Shown piece after piece: positions 34,231 through 47,334 of a stretch of 64,000 nt of DNA. The DNA is taken from contig OZ037772.1 in the NCBI GenBank assembly GCA_964035545.1, positions 4,387,538 to 4,451,537 on the forward strand, read 5' to 3'. The stretch is from Bugula neritina (Eukaryota; Bryozoa; Gymnolaemata; Cheilostomatida; Bugulidae). The position numbers and the translations under genes are program-made. The notes below the pieces were generated by a model. That model was not told the DNA's origin. It was given only the letters and a program-made list of their open reading frames with translations, and did not search any database. Within the stretch, counting starts at the first letter, position 1. Every line of letters begins with the position of its first letter.

Positions 34231-34827
34231 GCCGGCCCATCTTATCTCCGAGTGACTGGGCGTGCCTTCCGTTTTCTCCGTATACAGCCGCTCGGCCCGG
34301 AGATGGTCTTCTCCGACTTGCAAGGCACTTTCTAGGGTGGTCACTCCCTTCGCCTGTAGTTGATGGTAGAGACCCACATCTTTTAGGGACTGCATAAGGT
34401 CAATGAGAGTAAAGTTCCGTCGGTGTGTTTCTGGCAGGTCGCTGTACGCGCTCCGTGCCAGTCTCTTCACTAGGGCAACGTGGTCGCGGAGTGGTGTGCC
34501 TTCCTCCTGGCGTAGCACTTGTAGACGGGCCCTGGCTTCCAGAGCGAAGGTGCCAAAACGGCTCCGTAGTGCAGTGAATATCTCCGCCATGCTCCGTCCT
34601 TGTCCGAACGGTCTAGCTCGCTCCGTCAATACCTCCCGCAGTTTGACGAGGGCTACTCGCGGCGGCCACTGAGCGACATCTACTACTCCGTGGAATTCTT
34701 CGATGAATTGCTCTACATCTTCTACACCCGTGAAGGTGGGAGCGGTCAGTTTATCTCTATACAGCTCCCCCATGTGCAAGAAACTGGCTGGCTCACCTCC
34801 TGGGTGTTTTGTTGTATGTTCTGTCAT
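34228..34827 (-). CDS. gag: E2 Gag (capsid part)
   Basis: The ATG at 34827 opens 199 codons. They include the lineage signature V-E-D-V-E-Q-F-I-E-E-F and a capsid-like helical domain ending with L-K-D-V-G-L-Y-H-Q-L, aligning along its length with E3 (39917-40411). The frame ends before the zinc knuckle. It would form the particle shell. Confidence 0.82.
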   Translation of the reverse strand: MTEHTTKHPGGEPASFLHMGELYRDKLTAPTFTGVEDVEQFIEEFHGVVDVAQWPPRVALVKLREVLTERARPFGQGRSMAEIFTALRSRFGTFALEARARLQVLRQEEGTPLRDHVALVKRLARSAYSDLPETHRRNFTLIDLMQSLKDVGLYHQLQAKGVTTLESALQVGEDHLRAERLYTEKTEGTPSHSEIRWAG

Positions 34828-34861
34828 GTTCCCCGTCTTTTCATTGTCTCAGCTAGAATAA

Positions 34862-34879
34862 TCCCACCGCTGCCACCAC
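34862..34879 (-). other. E2 primer-binding site (tRNA-Leu)
   Basis: The - strand reads TGGTGGCAGCGGTGGGAT next to the 5' LTR, identical to E1 and E3. Confidence 0.85.
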
Positions 34880-35155
34880 TGTTGTGCAACGCACAATAGT
34901 TATGTGGGCTTTCTAGTGAGTCCAATTAGCATTTAGTCACTGACAATTCAATAGTAGTTTCCCTTGGAATCTTTATTGTAACCATATAATATAATGCAAA
35001 AAATATATCTGTGTATCACCGTAATTGCTGTCTTACATTACTTCTAGTCACGCTCTAACTAACAACTGTTCTGCATGGCTTAATACAGCCGTTATACTAT
35101 AAAAAGTCTGTGATTGGCAGGGGGCACGCGTGACGTATAAACCAGCCCCATTACA
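34880..35155 (-). repeat. E2 5' LTR
   Basis: 276 bp, about 2.5% different from 30436-30712 by eye, with one 1-bp indel near the outer end. The outer flank is ATAC. Confidence 0.92.
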
Positions 35156-35159
35156 ATAC

Positions 35160-35215
35160 AGATCAAAAATTCCTGCAACATCCATTTTAGTAAAAAGAAC
35201 ACCCCTTGATAATTA
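35160..35215. repeat. Right end of TIR-family copy split by E2
   Basis: It matches the right end of element C (29470-29520), including the CATTTTAG terminus. Confidence 0.6.
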
Positions 35216-36384
35216 GAGTAAGGAGAGTTTTGTTGCACGAAAACGATTGTTTTATTTTAAATTTTTGTTTTGCAGAAAAATAGTTTTCACTAATTTTCAT
35301 ACAATTTTATATTTTACTTTAAATTTTTAAGTGTAAAAGTATACAAAAAAATTATTTAAGCTCGAAAAGAAAACAAGTCTTGTGATTCAGACAAAAATTA
35401 TTATTGTTCACGATATAAAACCGGAATGTTACTCACTTTTCACCAGGTTGTTCTTAAAGTTATCTTCTCTTTAGCATATGCATACTGTAAATTATTGTAA
35501 TGGATTTGTCCTCTCATATATTCATGTCTTTTAGTTACCTATTATAGTTATATTTTTTTGCAATTATAAAGTTTTTATTAAATAGTATTTGTGTTAGCTT
35601 TGATTATTTTTACAATTAATATTAGTTTTTTTTGTTAGTCTAACTGCGCAAAGGTTAACTTCCTGCTGCGCACGGCGGGAAGATAGAGAGAGTCGGACAT
35701 TTTTGTAGGGATAGTTAGTAATTAGTTAGCTTAGCGTGGTCACGTTTTAATTACCTAATAAAGAATCATAAACGTATCCAAGTAAGTTCTGTTTGATATT
35801 ATAATAACAGGCAGCAGTAAAGTGATTACAATACCATCGAACTGCAGCAATATTCAGTATACTAGAAGGTTGTCTAATTATAATTGTTCATCGCTTTTAT
35901 AATTAGTCTAAGGTTGACAATAGTTTACACTGTTAATCCCAGTGTAGTTATTGGTTGCAAGTAATTAATTATTCATTAATTCTTGCTGTTGCCTGGTTTA
36001 TAACTGCTTATCCCAGTCATAGCCAGTTTTATATTGTAGGCTGCAATAAGTAAAGGCAGGTTGTGGCAGCAAGAGAATAATCCTTTCTTGTTGTCTCCAG
36101 TTGATACTGTATAATTGACAGGTTATCCCTGTTAAAACAGTAGTCATACACTTATCACAATAACCCCCACAAGTAGTTGTGTAGAGGCAACGTTAGTTCA
36201 CTCGCCTTACAGTAAAAATCCTCTACATTATTAGTCAATTTAAACAGCTGGAATATTTTGTTTACCATTCAGTTTGCCATGGTCATTTAGTGGCTGCCTT
36301 AATATTTATTGAACTACACCCTACAATAACTCCTACTCAAAGTCCATAATATAATACATATTAGGATAATATAATGATTAACCT
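35216..36384. other. No gene seen; possible solo LTR at 35633-35811
   Basis: 35633-35811 begins TGTTAGTCTAACTGCGC, contains a TAATAAAG signal near 35757, and ends ATAATAACA. This LTR-like profile lacks a matching target duplication or second copy in the window, so it is only a possibility. The rest is A+T-rich without exons. Confidence 0.3.
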
Positions 36385-36570
36385 AATTATCACAGTTAGT
36401 TTAAGGTCATACTTTTCATTTTCTGGCTCTTTGCCAGGTGCTTTATGTTCTATATGAACAATGTTCCACTGATAGCTCGAACAGGTTGAATGTCACAGGA
36501 ACAAAAAAAATATGAAAAGATAAAGAAACTTATGTTCTCCAATATACTTTTTTATTTTTTTCAAAAGCCA
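36385..36570 (+). repeat. Inverted-repeat pair, left arm
   Basis: It resembles the reverse complement of about 38785-38975, sharing CACAGTTAGTTTAAGGTCAT, GATAGCTCGAACAG and GAAAAGATA. The arms are diverged and lie 2.2 kb apart. Confidence 0.7.
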
Positions 36571-37980
36571 ATTCATGTTTAAGTTATAGCTTGTTGAAAA
36601 GCATAGTCCCCCTTCCACATTCTTTTCAATTTATACGCTCCTGACTTGTTATTGTGTCTCAATATGCCTTGTATTTGAGTGCTCGTTAGTCTCGCTTCAC
36701 TAACTTTGCCTATACTTCACAAGTGCCAGTGCTGCTGGCTCAAAAGCTAAATGTTATAAACTGTCAGCTAAAACCCAATCTTGTATTCCTAGGTTGGTTG
36801 GCCTAAATAAAACAATAGTCAAATCATGATTTCATGTTTTAAAAAATTACTCTATTCTAACCTGCTGCCTAGCTAGTTCTATTTTTGATGTATAATTACA
36901 AAATTTGTGATACATTTTTTTGGCAACCATGTGATTTATAAAATGCAGTAATGGTACTTATAATATTATATTATTATCATTATAATATATTATATTATAG
37001 TATTATGTGTGTTTTTATTATACTGCATAATATCTATTTTATTATTGTTGTTGTGCAAACAAGTGCAATTAACCTAGTTTTCAAAATGTACCTCTAAATT
37101 ATCAGAATATCAGTTTAGATATTTTCATGCTTTGTAAGGTAAACCTAAAAACAGAGGCTGTATTCCCAAAGTAAAGGGTGTTGAACTATGAACTATATTA
37201 GATTAGCCACTCTGCTACCAAGTGCATCAGTATAATATTATATGAATAGCTCTGATGCTTTGTCTCCGGTGGCTGGCTGCAATATGATAACTTGGCCAAC
37301 TTCCAAGAGTTTAAAATTGGCGCAATTATTCAAGAGGTTACATACTGCACAGAGCTAGCAGTGATAGTAACCTTGCTATTGGCAGTACTTATTACAACTG
37401 CCAGCATATAAGCTGCATTGTAGAATGCCGTTGGGGTAGGCTAGTAAAACCAAATTCTGCTCTCTAATATACCTTAGACACAATGCAGCAACATAATTTT
37501 TAGTTTCAAATTACATTTGCCACCCTTACATGAGCTGTGGGCTTCATAAAGATTCAGATGATTAGAGATTTATGCTATAGGCCCTATCTGTGCTAGTGTA
37601 TGATGAAAATAACACACCATTGTCAAAGTTAACTTCAAGTATGTTGTTTTCCAGAAACTCAGTAATGTCCATTTATCTCTCGCATACAAGTACTTATGTA
37701 ATAGTATACAGTTTAAGTTTTATTTTAGAGCAAATCTGCAAACTCTACAATAAGAGCTTGCTTTACCAGTCTATTTCAGACCTGTTTTTGTAGCTAGTAA
37801 TACGCAAGCAACTTATTTTTAAACTTTTGGGTTATTTGTTCAACACCATTAGCTTTGCTAGTAATCCGAGACTATTGCAACAGTTGACTGCTATCAACAT
37901 GAATTGACAGCCTAATAATTATAACCCATTTGCGCGCAAAATATTTATGAAATGAAAGTTATTCATATAGGGCGCTTCTC
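36571..37980. other. No gene seen
   Basis: A+T-rich sequence between the arms of the inverted-repeat pair. A 67-codon frame at 37590 has no recognisable features. Confidence 0.45.
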
Positions 37981-37983
37981 ATT

Positions 37984-38060
37984 AACGATGACTGAGTGGT
38001 CCAGAGGTTAGAGGCGCCAGCGAGGAATTGGTTGATCATGGTTCAACCCTGTTTTGTTGC
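37984..38060 (+). tRNA. tRNA-like sequence (pseudogene or SINE head)
   Basis: An A-box-like stretch (TGACTGAGTGGT) and a B-box (GGTTCAACCC) are correctly ordered. The acceptor arms pair at six of seven positions with G-T pairs allowed, and the T arm at four of five. The anticodon arm cannot be folded convincingly and there is extra sequence in the D-loop region, so I do not assign an amino acid. The layout is serine/leucine-like. It is most likely a decayed tRNA gene or the head of a SINE. Confidence 0.4.
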
Positions 38061-38784
38061 AATTTTTTTGTCAACTTATGCAAATCCTACGCATGTATAA
38101 TAAATATGGCTATAATTGTAAAGTTTTTTTTAACTTTTGTTCAACAGTAAGACAACATACATGCATAATAATTAGATACTGAACACTGGACCAAACTTTA
38201 AATTAATCTTATAGAATACAATGTACTTAAAATAATCATATGTGAATTAGAGAAACTGAAAGTACACCTGCTGCACTATAGACAGACCTTTACTGACAAG
38301 ACTGCAAAGTGAAGTGATTTAGCTGAAATTAACTCTGCCAAACAAACAAAGAATTATGTTGTGCTGAGGCATTTTCAATATATTATTGTAACATAGTGAG
38401 ATGATTCAGCTAAGTGCTAATGTAAAACAGGGAACATTATATTGGCAGAAGTCCAATAGATTGCCAATTTGTGCGAGAGGGTACTATATGTTATTGTGAT
38501 AGCGCAGAGCGGCAAACGTACTAGGAATGTTATAATTAGTCACAGGAGCGTAGCTAGAACCGCCATAAGAAGAATTTAGAAAATTGCAGTGAAACTTGCA
38601 AAATGGTGTATGTTTTTACCAAATTGTGAAGAGCATAAACAGAATTTCAAAAAACAAAGAAAGTATATTAGAGAAAACATACCAAGGAATGTCAAGTTTA
38701 ACTTTTAGACTTTATAAAATGAATCCCCTGTGCTACAGCAGTGGAACATGGAGGGTGTAAAATTTTACTTATTATGCAACAACT
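38061..38784. other. No gene seen
   Basis: A+T-rich sequence with no open frame of note and no repeat boundary that I can place. Confidence 0.45.
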
Positions 38785-38975
38785 TTCTCAGAAATTTTTT
38801 TATTGAAAAATTAAAAAAGTATATGAAAGAGGAATGCAAGAGCTATCTTTTCATGTAAAATTTGTTAATGTGAGACAAAAACTGTTCGAGCTATCCCCTG
38901 GAAACCGTTTATATATAACATAAAGCAGTGCCTGCATCTGGAAAGTAATGACCTTAAACTAACTGTGATTATGTT
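38785..38975 (-). repeat. Inverted-repeat pair, right arm
   Basis: Diverged reverse complement of 36385-36570. Confidence 0.7.
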
Positions 38976-39544
38976 TTTTAACTATTAGCTTCAACTCACA
39001 CATTGAATCACACCAACATATAAAATTTAAGTTCAAGATTTTGTGTAAATATTTATCTACTTCTAGTAGCAAAGTTAAATTATTAAAAGTGATCGTTTAT
39101 GTTTATATTTATTTTTGCTGTTATGGCAAGACTTGCAATAAAGTTTGTCAAATTTAATTAGTGTTCATTAGATCTACTTGGTATTTAAATGTATCTCCGA
39201 ATAAAACTTGTAATTTTATCCCAGTTTTAGCTACTTGTCTTTTATGATACAAAAGTTATAAGAATGGTAGTAGCTTTTGTTACAAATAACATAAATGCTG
39301 AAAAATACAAAAAATACATCTGCATATGATAAAATTACACTGATGAATTACATGAGTGTGAAAGTATAAATATGAGAGGGTTTCTGTTATGTGCAGATCT
39401 GTGACTACCTGCTGCATTTTTTCTTTAACACTGTCATTTATAGGAAGGTAGCCTGCATTGTCCTAAAAATAAATAATCCTAATTATTAAAATATATATAT
39501 ACACATATATTCAAAATATTTTACTGTGAATAGCAATAAGGTAT
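38976..39544. other. No gene seen
   Basis: A+T-rich sequence up to the 5' LTR of E3. Confidence 0.45.
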
Positions 39545-39883
39545 TGTGGTGGCTCGTGAAGCTACCAGCAGCGTAATACAAGGAAATATTGTTTCCCCCA
39601 CTGATGCAACACGGGGTCACGTAATTGACCCGGAATAAGGGACAGCCAATTAGTGATACTGAACTCAGTTAGTAGTAGTTAGTTTCCCACTGTTAGTTAG
39701 TTGAGAATAGCGTAGTATATTGTATGGACGTATCAATTACTGAATGTATTTTGTATAGCTTTTGTGATGTATTCTTGTGTGTAAAATACACTCGTATTAA
39801 CTCGACTTACTCTGGTGAAGTTCTCTAGCAAAAAAAACGACTCTCTTGATTGCACATCAACCCAAAATCTGAAAATCATAACA
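39545..39883 (+). repeat. E3 5' LTR
   Basis: It begins TGTGGTGGCTCGTG and ends TCATAACA, one base before the PBS. It is not similar to the E1 or E2 LTRs. No second copy lies in the window, so its start is set from the TG terminus only. Confidence 0.7.
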
Positions 39884-39884
39884 G

Positions 39885-39902
39885 TGGTGGCAGCGGTGGG
39901 AT
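39885..39902 (+). other. E3 primer-binding site (tRNA-Leu)
   Basis: TGGTGGCAGCGGTGGGAT, identical to E1 and E2, one base after the LTR end. Confidence 0.85.
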
Positions 39903-39916
39903 AGTGCACATTAAAG

Positions 39917-40840
39917 ATGGAGACTGGAGATGCTGGAATGCAACCACCGCCTTTAGAAGGTGAGCGTAGAGATGATGTTATTCCTGTGAATCATGTGGGA
40001 GAAAAGGCTTATCGATACCGGTTGAAAGTTCTCACCTTTACTGGGTCAGAAGATGTTGAACAATTTATAGAGGAGTTTAGAGAAGTAATGGATATTGCTC
40101 AATGGCCACAGAGAGTGGCCTTTATCCAATTGCGGAGGGCATTGGTGGAACAAGCTAAGCCGTACGGAATAGAAACGGACGTAGACGGGATATTGGTTGT
40201 GCTGCGGGCCCGCTTTGGCATCTCCGCTTTGAAGGCCATGGCCCGTTTACAAAGGTCGTGCCGGGCCCCACAGACTCCGTTGCAAGAGCACGCCGCTACG
40301 GTAAAGAAGCTGGCGCAGATTGCGTATGGTGACCTACCAGCACAACACCAAGAGCACTACACTTATGACGCTTTCGTCCAGTCACTGAATGACCTGGGCC
40401 TACACCACTAACTACAAGCCAAAGAAGTAACTACGGTAGAGGATGCCCTAAAGGCTGGAAAGGCTTACATGTTGGCTACTCAACTGCATCGAGAACAAGG
40501 GAACCCGCTGCCGGTTAGAGTTAATGTTGCCAGAGCTACGGTGGCCTCCGAAGCCCCCTCCTTGGAAGCAGAAGTAGACTGTATGGTAGAGATGTTGAGA
40601 CAGCTAGTAGCAATTCTTGCCAACGCTGGCCCCGGCCAGGCCCAGTGGTTGCCCCCAGCACCTGTGGGGCTGGGCTGGAGTGGTAGTGGTCAGAGCCGCA
40701 CACAGCAAGGACGACCCCAGGACTAAGGGGCATTAAACTGTCACGGCCCGCGGACACCTTCCCTCTCTGCGGGCCAAGACTGAAGGAACATGGTGGGACA
40801 TGCCACCGCCTGTCTGTACAGACACCACGATATGCCCCCC
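39917..40840 (+). pseudogene. gag: E3 gag
   Basis: The ATG at 39917 opens a capsid frame with S-E-D-V-E-Q-F-I-E-E-F. An in-frame TAA at 40409-40411 interrupts it and the frame continues to 40726. The zinc-knuckle region (about 40750-40790) has lost its CCHC spacing through stops or indels. A run of C at about 40836-40846 is a likely indel site. Confidence 0.85.
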
Positions 40841-41650
40841 CCCCCCGAGTGGCAGGTACCACGTAGGACTATCCGACCCTCACAGCGGCCGAGTACCTTC
40901 TCCCTGCTACTCGCTAACCGGTTCCACCGGTTACCTCAGGAAGAGGAGCCTGCCACTGATATAGAGCCGGAAAGCCCAGTGGAGATTTCCGAACGCCGCC
41001 GGCGCCAACCACGCCGCCGGAAACCCCGTACACCGCGGGTAAAACCCCCACCGTCCCAGCCAGCCAGGACAGCACATGCGGGGGGGGGTAAAAGTACAAC
41101 CACATGGAGATAGCGATTTCCTACCCGGAAAGGTGGCGGGTAAAGCCATCACCTTTCTGCTAGACTCTGGCTGTACTACCAACCTTCTCAGTCGTAGGGT
41201 ATTTGAGGAACTGCTCCGCCAAGAATGGGATAGAGTACGACCGTAGACGGGAGAACATGGCACCCTAGCAGAGGGGTCGTGTATCCTCTTTTACGGTATT
41301 ATCGAGCTCCCTGGGCGTGTCCGAGACCAGGCTGTACAGGAGACCTTTGTCATAAGCCAGCTGGAGGAAGATGCTGTCCTCGGAATGCCCTTCTTGACAC
41401 AGCATCAATGCCGCATAGACTTTAGTAAGTCGGCAGTGCTGATGGGCGGGCGAAAACTCACCTGCGTGGATAAGTCCGGGCATCCTCTAGTGGGCGGTGT
41501 CCAGGTAGTCCAAAACTGCACTGTACCGGGACGCTCTAGGGCCACTATCCACTGCCGAGTGAACAGGAACCGGATAGCTAGACTTGGGGTCTTTGAAGGC
41601 ACGTACGAAAGGATTCAACTTGCCAGCAGTTTAAACCAACTGACTGAGTG
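40841..41650 (+). pseudogene. pro: E3 protease
   Basis: A basic proline-rich linker leads to L-L-D-S-G-C-T-T-N-L-L-S-R-R (active site near 41163). There is a TAG soon after (41246-41248). The second half (41385-41651) is open and aligns closely with the E2 protease. It ends with a TGA where E2 stays open. Confidence 0.85.
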
Positions 41651-41663
41651 AGGAGAAATCTTA

Positions 41664-43274
41664 GTGCATTGCGTCAACCCCTTCACCGAGTCTGTCAAGC
41701 TCCCAGCTGGGTCTATGCTGGGCCGGTTCCACTCTGTCCAGGAAGAGGACGTGGGTCCGTCGCTGGGAGATGCGACGGAGGCATCCCCTCGACGCCCTAC
41801 CCAGGGGCGAGGGGCTGTCCCAAAACACATCCGAGAGCTATATGAAACAGCCTGTGGTGGCTGCGCGAGCAACGAGGTACGCCAGGTTATGGCGAAGTTA
41901 CTAAGCGACTACGGTGATGTGTTCAGCAGCGGAGATCACGACGTGGGACTGACTGGAGCTGTCAGACACAAGATACCGCTGACTGCGAAGACAGTTCCTA
42001 TTCGGCAACCCACGCGCAGGCTGGGGCTGGAGAAGGCGGTTAGCCGACAAGTCCGGGATCATCTGGACAAAAACCTCATTGAGCCAGCCTAAAGTGCGTG
42101 GAGCTCGCCGGTCGTATTGGTCCAGAAAAAAAGACGGAAGTCGGCGGTTCTGTGTAGATTACTGCAAGCTCAATAGCATAACCATACAGGACGCCTACCC
42201 TTTACCTCATATTGACGAGTCATTGGAAGCCCTAGCTGGCAGCAAGTACTTCAGTATGTTAGACTTGTTGAGCTGTTACTGGCAAGTTTCTCTCTGAGTC
42301 CCGACGCCCAGGAGAAGGCGGCGTTTATTACAAGGGACGGTTTATGGAAGTGGAAAGTGCTGCCCTTCGGGTTAACTTCCACTCCAGCCACCTTCCAGAG
42401 GCTGATGGAGCAAGTCCTCAGCGGGCTCCATTGGAAGACACTGCTGATCTACCTCGATGATGTCATCGTGATCTCCCCAGACTTTGAGACACGTGTCAGT
42501 CGTTTGCGGGAGGTTTTCGAGAGACTCCGAGGTGCTGGTCTGAAGCTCAAACCTTCCAAGTGCGCTCTATTGCAGCCGGAGGTCAAGTACCTGGAGCACG
42601 TTGTCGGTCGGAACGGCGTGGCAACGGATTCCGAAAAGGTACGGGCGATAGAAGACTGGGTCACCCCCCAAGATTTGACCGGGCTGCCGGCTTTCTTGGG
42701 GCTGGTAGGGTATTACAGACAATACATACCAGACTTTGCGGGCATAGCACAGCCGTTAAACCGGCTCACCGCAGAGGGAGTGACGTGGCAGTGGACCCCG
42801 CCCAAACAAAGAGCATTCGACTGCCTCAAGGGTTGTCTACTGGCGGCACCCATTTTGGCCTACCCAGATCCTATTCTGGAGTGCATCCTTGACCAGAATG
42901 TTCGCGCTGTGCTGTCTCAAGTGCAGGAAGGCCGAGAGGTAGTAGTAGCCTACTACAGCAAATCTCTCTCACCCACTGAACGAAATTACTGCACTACCCG
43001 CAAGGAGCTGCTGGCAGTAATCAAGTCAGTGAAGCACTTCATACCATACCTATACGGCAGGAAGTTTCGGCTGCGTACGGATCATGCCTCTCTGATCTGG
43101 TTGTGCAAGAGAGCAGAGCTTTCCAGCCAAGTCGCCCAGTGGCTCGAAATCCTACCTGACCTCTCCTACCGGATCGAACGTCAGCCGGCCAAGAGACACA
43201 GCAATGTGAATGGTTTGAGCCGCCGACCTGATTGGAGGCTACAAACAGTGTCTCAACATCGAGAGGCGGGATGA
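41664..43274 (+). pseudogene. pol: E3 reverse transcriptase and RNase H
   Basis: 41664-42092 covers the spacer and RT entrance, up to a TAA. 42079-42297 has S-R-R-F-C-V-D-Y-C-K-L-N and Y-P-L-P-H-I. 42357-43274 is a long open stretch with L-P-F-G-L-T-S-T-P-A-T-F-Q, the catalytic Y-L-D-D, the thumb, and RNase H to T-D-H-A-S-L-I-W-L and the N-G-L-S-R-R end. Only a few lesions separate the three pieces. This is the only copy of the lineage here that keeps RT. Confidence 0.88.
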
Positions 43275-43293
43275 AGGTCTCCCGCGATGCGAA

Positions 43294-44654
43294 TTGGAGA
43301 CACTGGTTCACCACGGAGCACAGTTTGAGTGGGACCAGGGTCAGCTCAAGCCGAAGGTTGACGAGTCCCCGGAGGTTGTACAGAACTTCCGCGCCAACCC
43401 TGTTTTGGCCGGTAAAGTCCGGGAGCTGAAGAAGCTTCAGGAGGAGCTACCAGGGGTAGTGGCGGTCATATATCGGGGCAAAAAGAAAGGGCGACGACCC
43501 AGCGAAGAACAACTTCGGCAGGGATGCGCCGAATTCCGGCTGTACTGCCAGCGTTGGGACTCGCTGAGGATCAGGCAGGATGGTCTGCTGACCACTTCTC
43601 TAGCTGCCAACGGCAGACACCCAAAGAGGAAGAGGGTGGTCTGTCCTACTGCCATCCGCCGCGTGCTAATTTGGTGCGCAGGGGTCAAGAGAGTGATCTC
43701 CAAATTAGGACTCCAGGCCTATTGGCCTCAAATAGAGCATGACGTCGGACTCAGAGTAAAACAGTGTGAGATCTGCCAGGCCAGTAAGCATGGCCGTCTC
43801 CCTGGTGAAGCGGGACGACAGAGGCTATATGCTGGAAGGCCTCGGCAAGTAGTAGCTGTAGACCTGGTCGGACCCATGCCTCCAACCCCCAGAGGCAATA
43901 GTTGGATCTTAGTATTGACCGACCACTTTACGGGGTGGGCGGATGCTCTGGCTATTCCAGATGCGTCAGCCCCAACAGTGGCCAGGGTGCTAGACCAACA
44001 TGTATTCTGTTACTTTGGGCTCCCCGAACAGATACACTCTGATCAAGGCGCTAAATTCCAGTCTCAACTGATGAGCGACCTCTGCCGCCTCTGGGGAGTA
44101 AATTAGAGCAGGACCACCCCCTATCACCCCAAGGTAACAGGGTGGTGGAGCGCAATAACAGGATGCTAAGTGATGCGCTCCGGAGTCTGCTCCTCGGACG
44201 CAGTCAAGAGGAATGGGACACGGTGTTGCCGCAAGTCATGCGCGCATACCGTAGCACTCCACACACAAGTACTGGTGAGACCCCAAACCTCTTGATGCTT
44301 GGGAGAGAGGCTGGTGTCGCTGACCATCTTACCTGCCACGTTCCAGAGCAAGACAGCTCGGTCCATGAGTATGCTAGTGAACTAGTGGAACAGATGAGGG
44401 TCGCACACGAAATGCTGCGGAAAAAGCAGTGGCAGGTGCGGCCCGAAGATTCCGAGGAACCACCCCTCTATCAGATTGGAGATTGGGTGTGGATGGTCAA
44501 TCACCGTAGGCGTCACGGACAGGTGGCTAAGTTACAGCCCAAGTTCCTGGGACCATACGTGATAGTCGAAGCTATGCCCAACCATACCTACAAGATCGAG
44601 CGCTCAGGACAGGTGTCCATCCAGAATGAGGATCGCTTGACCGTATTGGGCTAG
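43294..44654 (+). pseudogene. int: E3 integrase
   Basis: This aligns with E1 integrase. The zinc-binding C-x2-C (C-E-I-C) is present but the H-x3-H segment is deleted, since L-I-W is followed directly by C-A-G-V-K-R-V. The core has V-D-L-V-G-P and H-S-D-Q-G-A-K-F. A TAG at 44104-44106 and a frame break occur before the third acidic residue, which is readable at V-V-E-R-N-N-R-M in the next open stretch. The GPY/F module follows. It is non-functional. Confidence 0.87.
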
Positions 44655-44664
44655 CCCCAACGCA

Positions 44665-45285
44665 GTGGGAGAAGCCCACCCGTTGTTGGAGCCCAGGAGA
44701 CAGACGACAACGCGCGGGCTACGGCGGCATGGACCTGAATATGAAGTGGTCATTCCGCGGGAAGAAGACTTGGTGAGAGATGAGCGACCGCTTTTGCCTA
44801 CAGAAGCGCGTCCGCCACCGCCAAGTCTGATCCCATCACTTGCAGAGACCGAGCCGGTTCCGGAAGTGCAAGCCCCCACGGAGGGAAGGGCTCTATCCGG
44901 AGAACAGGAAGAAGTGACCACTCACGGTGAAGTAGAGACGCCGCCAGAAGCCCCTACTAGTACACCGGCGAGTGCGCCACTCCCCCTAGAGCGGGGACAA
45001 CGTACGAGGCAACCCCAATCATATTTGAAAGACTTCGTATGTGACTGCATTAGAAGCAGCGCGTATGAGAGTCTAGGGGAAAACCGTACGGAAAAATGTA
45101 GGAGTTGCGAGCCCCACGCAAATATCAACTTTTGCGAGGGCGGAATAGTGGAAGGAATTAATGCGCGTAAAGCAAATAGTTCCAACCTCGTGCCACAGCA
45201 ACGATGCCCAGCTTTTTCTTACGCTGATATCACTAAGGGCAGACAAACCTCGCAACTACCTCCAACTATTACCAATGAACATTGA
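44665..45285 (+). CDS. E3 integrase C-terminal tail
   Basis: 206 open codons follow the integrase core after a TAG and frame break. They are proline/glutamate-rich, then carry the conserved lineage motif Q-R-T-R-Q-P-Q-S-Y-L-K-D-F-V-C-D and a C-P-A-F-S-Y-A-D block near the end. E2 (32189-32530) has the same order, and E1 has the first motif. The function of this extension is unknown. It may target or anchor the integrase. Confidence 0.65.
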   Translation: MGEAHPLLEPRRQTTTRGLRRHGPEYEVVIPREEDLVRDERPLLPTEARPPPPSLIPSLAETEPVPEVQAPTEGRALSGEQEEVTTHGEVETPPEAPTSTPASAPLPLERGQRTRQPQSYLKDFVCDCIRSSAYESLGENRTEKCRSCEPHANINFCEGGIVEGINARKANSSNLVPQQRCPAFSYADITKGRQTSQLPPTITNEH

Positions 45286-45310
45286 GTATGGAAGCTAATA
45301 TCAAGTTTAC

Positions 45311-45318
45311 AGGTAAGC
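45311..45318 (+). promoter_or_regulatory. Conserved splice-donor-like site upstream of E3 accessory gene
   Basis: AG|GTAAGC with its GT 31 nt before the ATG at 45344. Sequence and spacing are the same as in E2. Confidence 0.4.
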
Positions 45319-45343
45319 CAGTATAAGTCTTGTATTTCTATCC

Positions 45344-47334
<1,991 letters not shown>

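Larger units (their letters stand above)
30436..35155 (-). mobile_element. E2: Ty3/gypsy LTR retroelement with zinc-finger accessory gene
   Basis: LTRs of 277 and 276 bp (30436-30712 and 34880-35155) bound the element. On the - strand they start TGTAATGGGG and end in CAACA. Both flanks read ATAC (30432-30435, 35156-35159), or AATAC with a shared A. On the - strand the order is PBS, gag, protease, the first part of RT fused to the far C-terminal tail of integrase, the accessory gene, and the 3' LTR preceded by a G-rich tract (GGGAGGGGCGG). RT core, RNase H and integrase are deleted. By eye the LTRs differ at about 7 sites plus one indel. Confidence 0.92.

Noticed and set aside
35633-35811. A definite solo LTR
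   Set aside because: TG...CA ends and an AATAAA signal are present, but flanks do not match as a target duplication and no second copy lies in the window. Kept only as a possibility.
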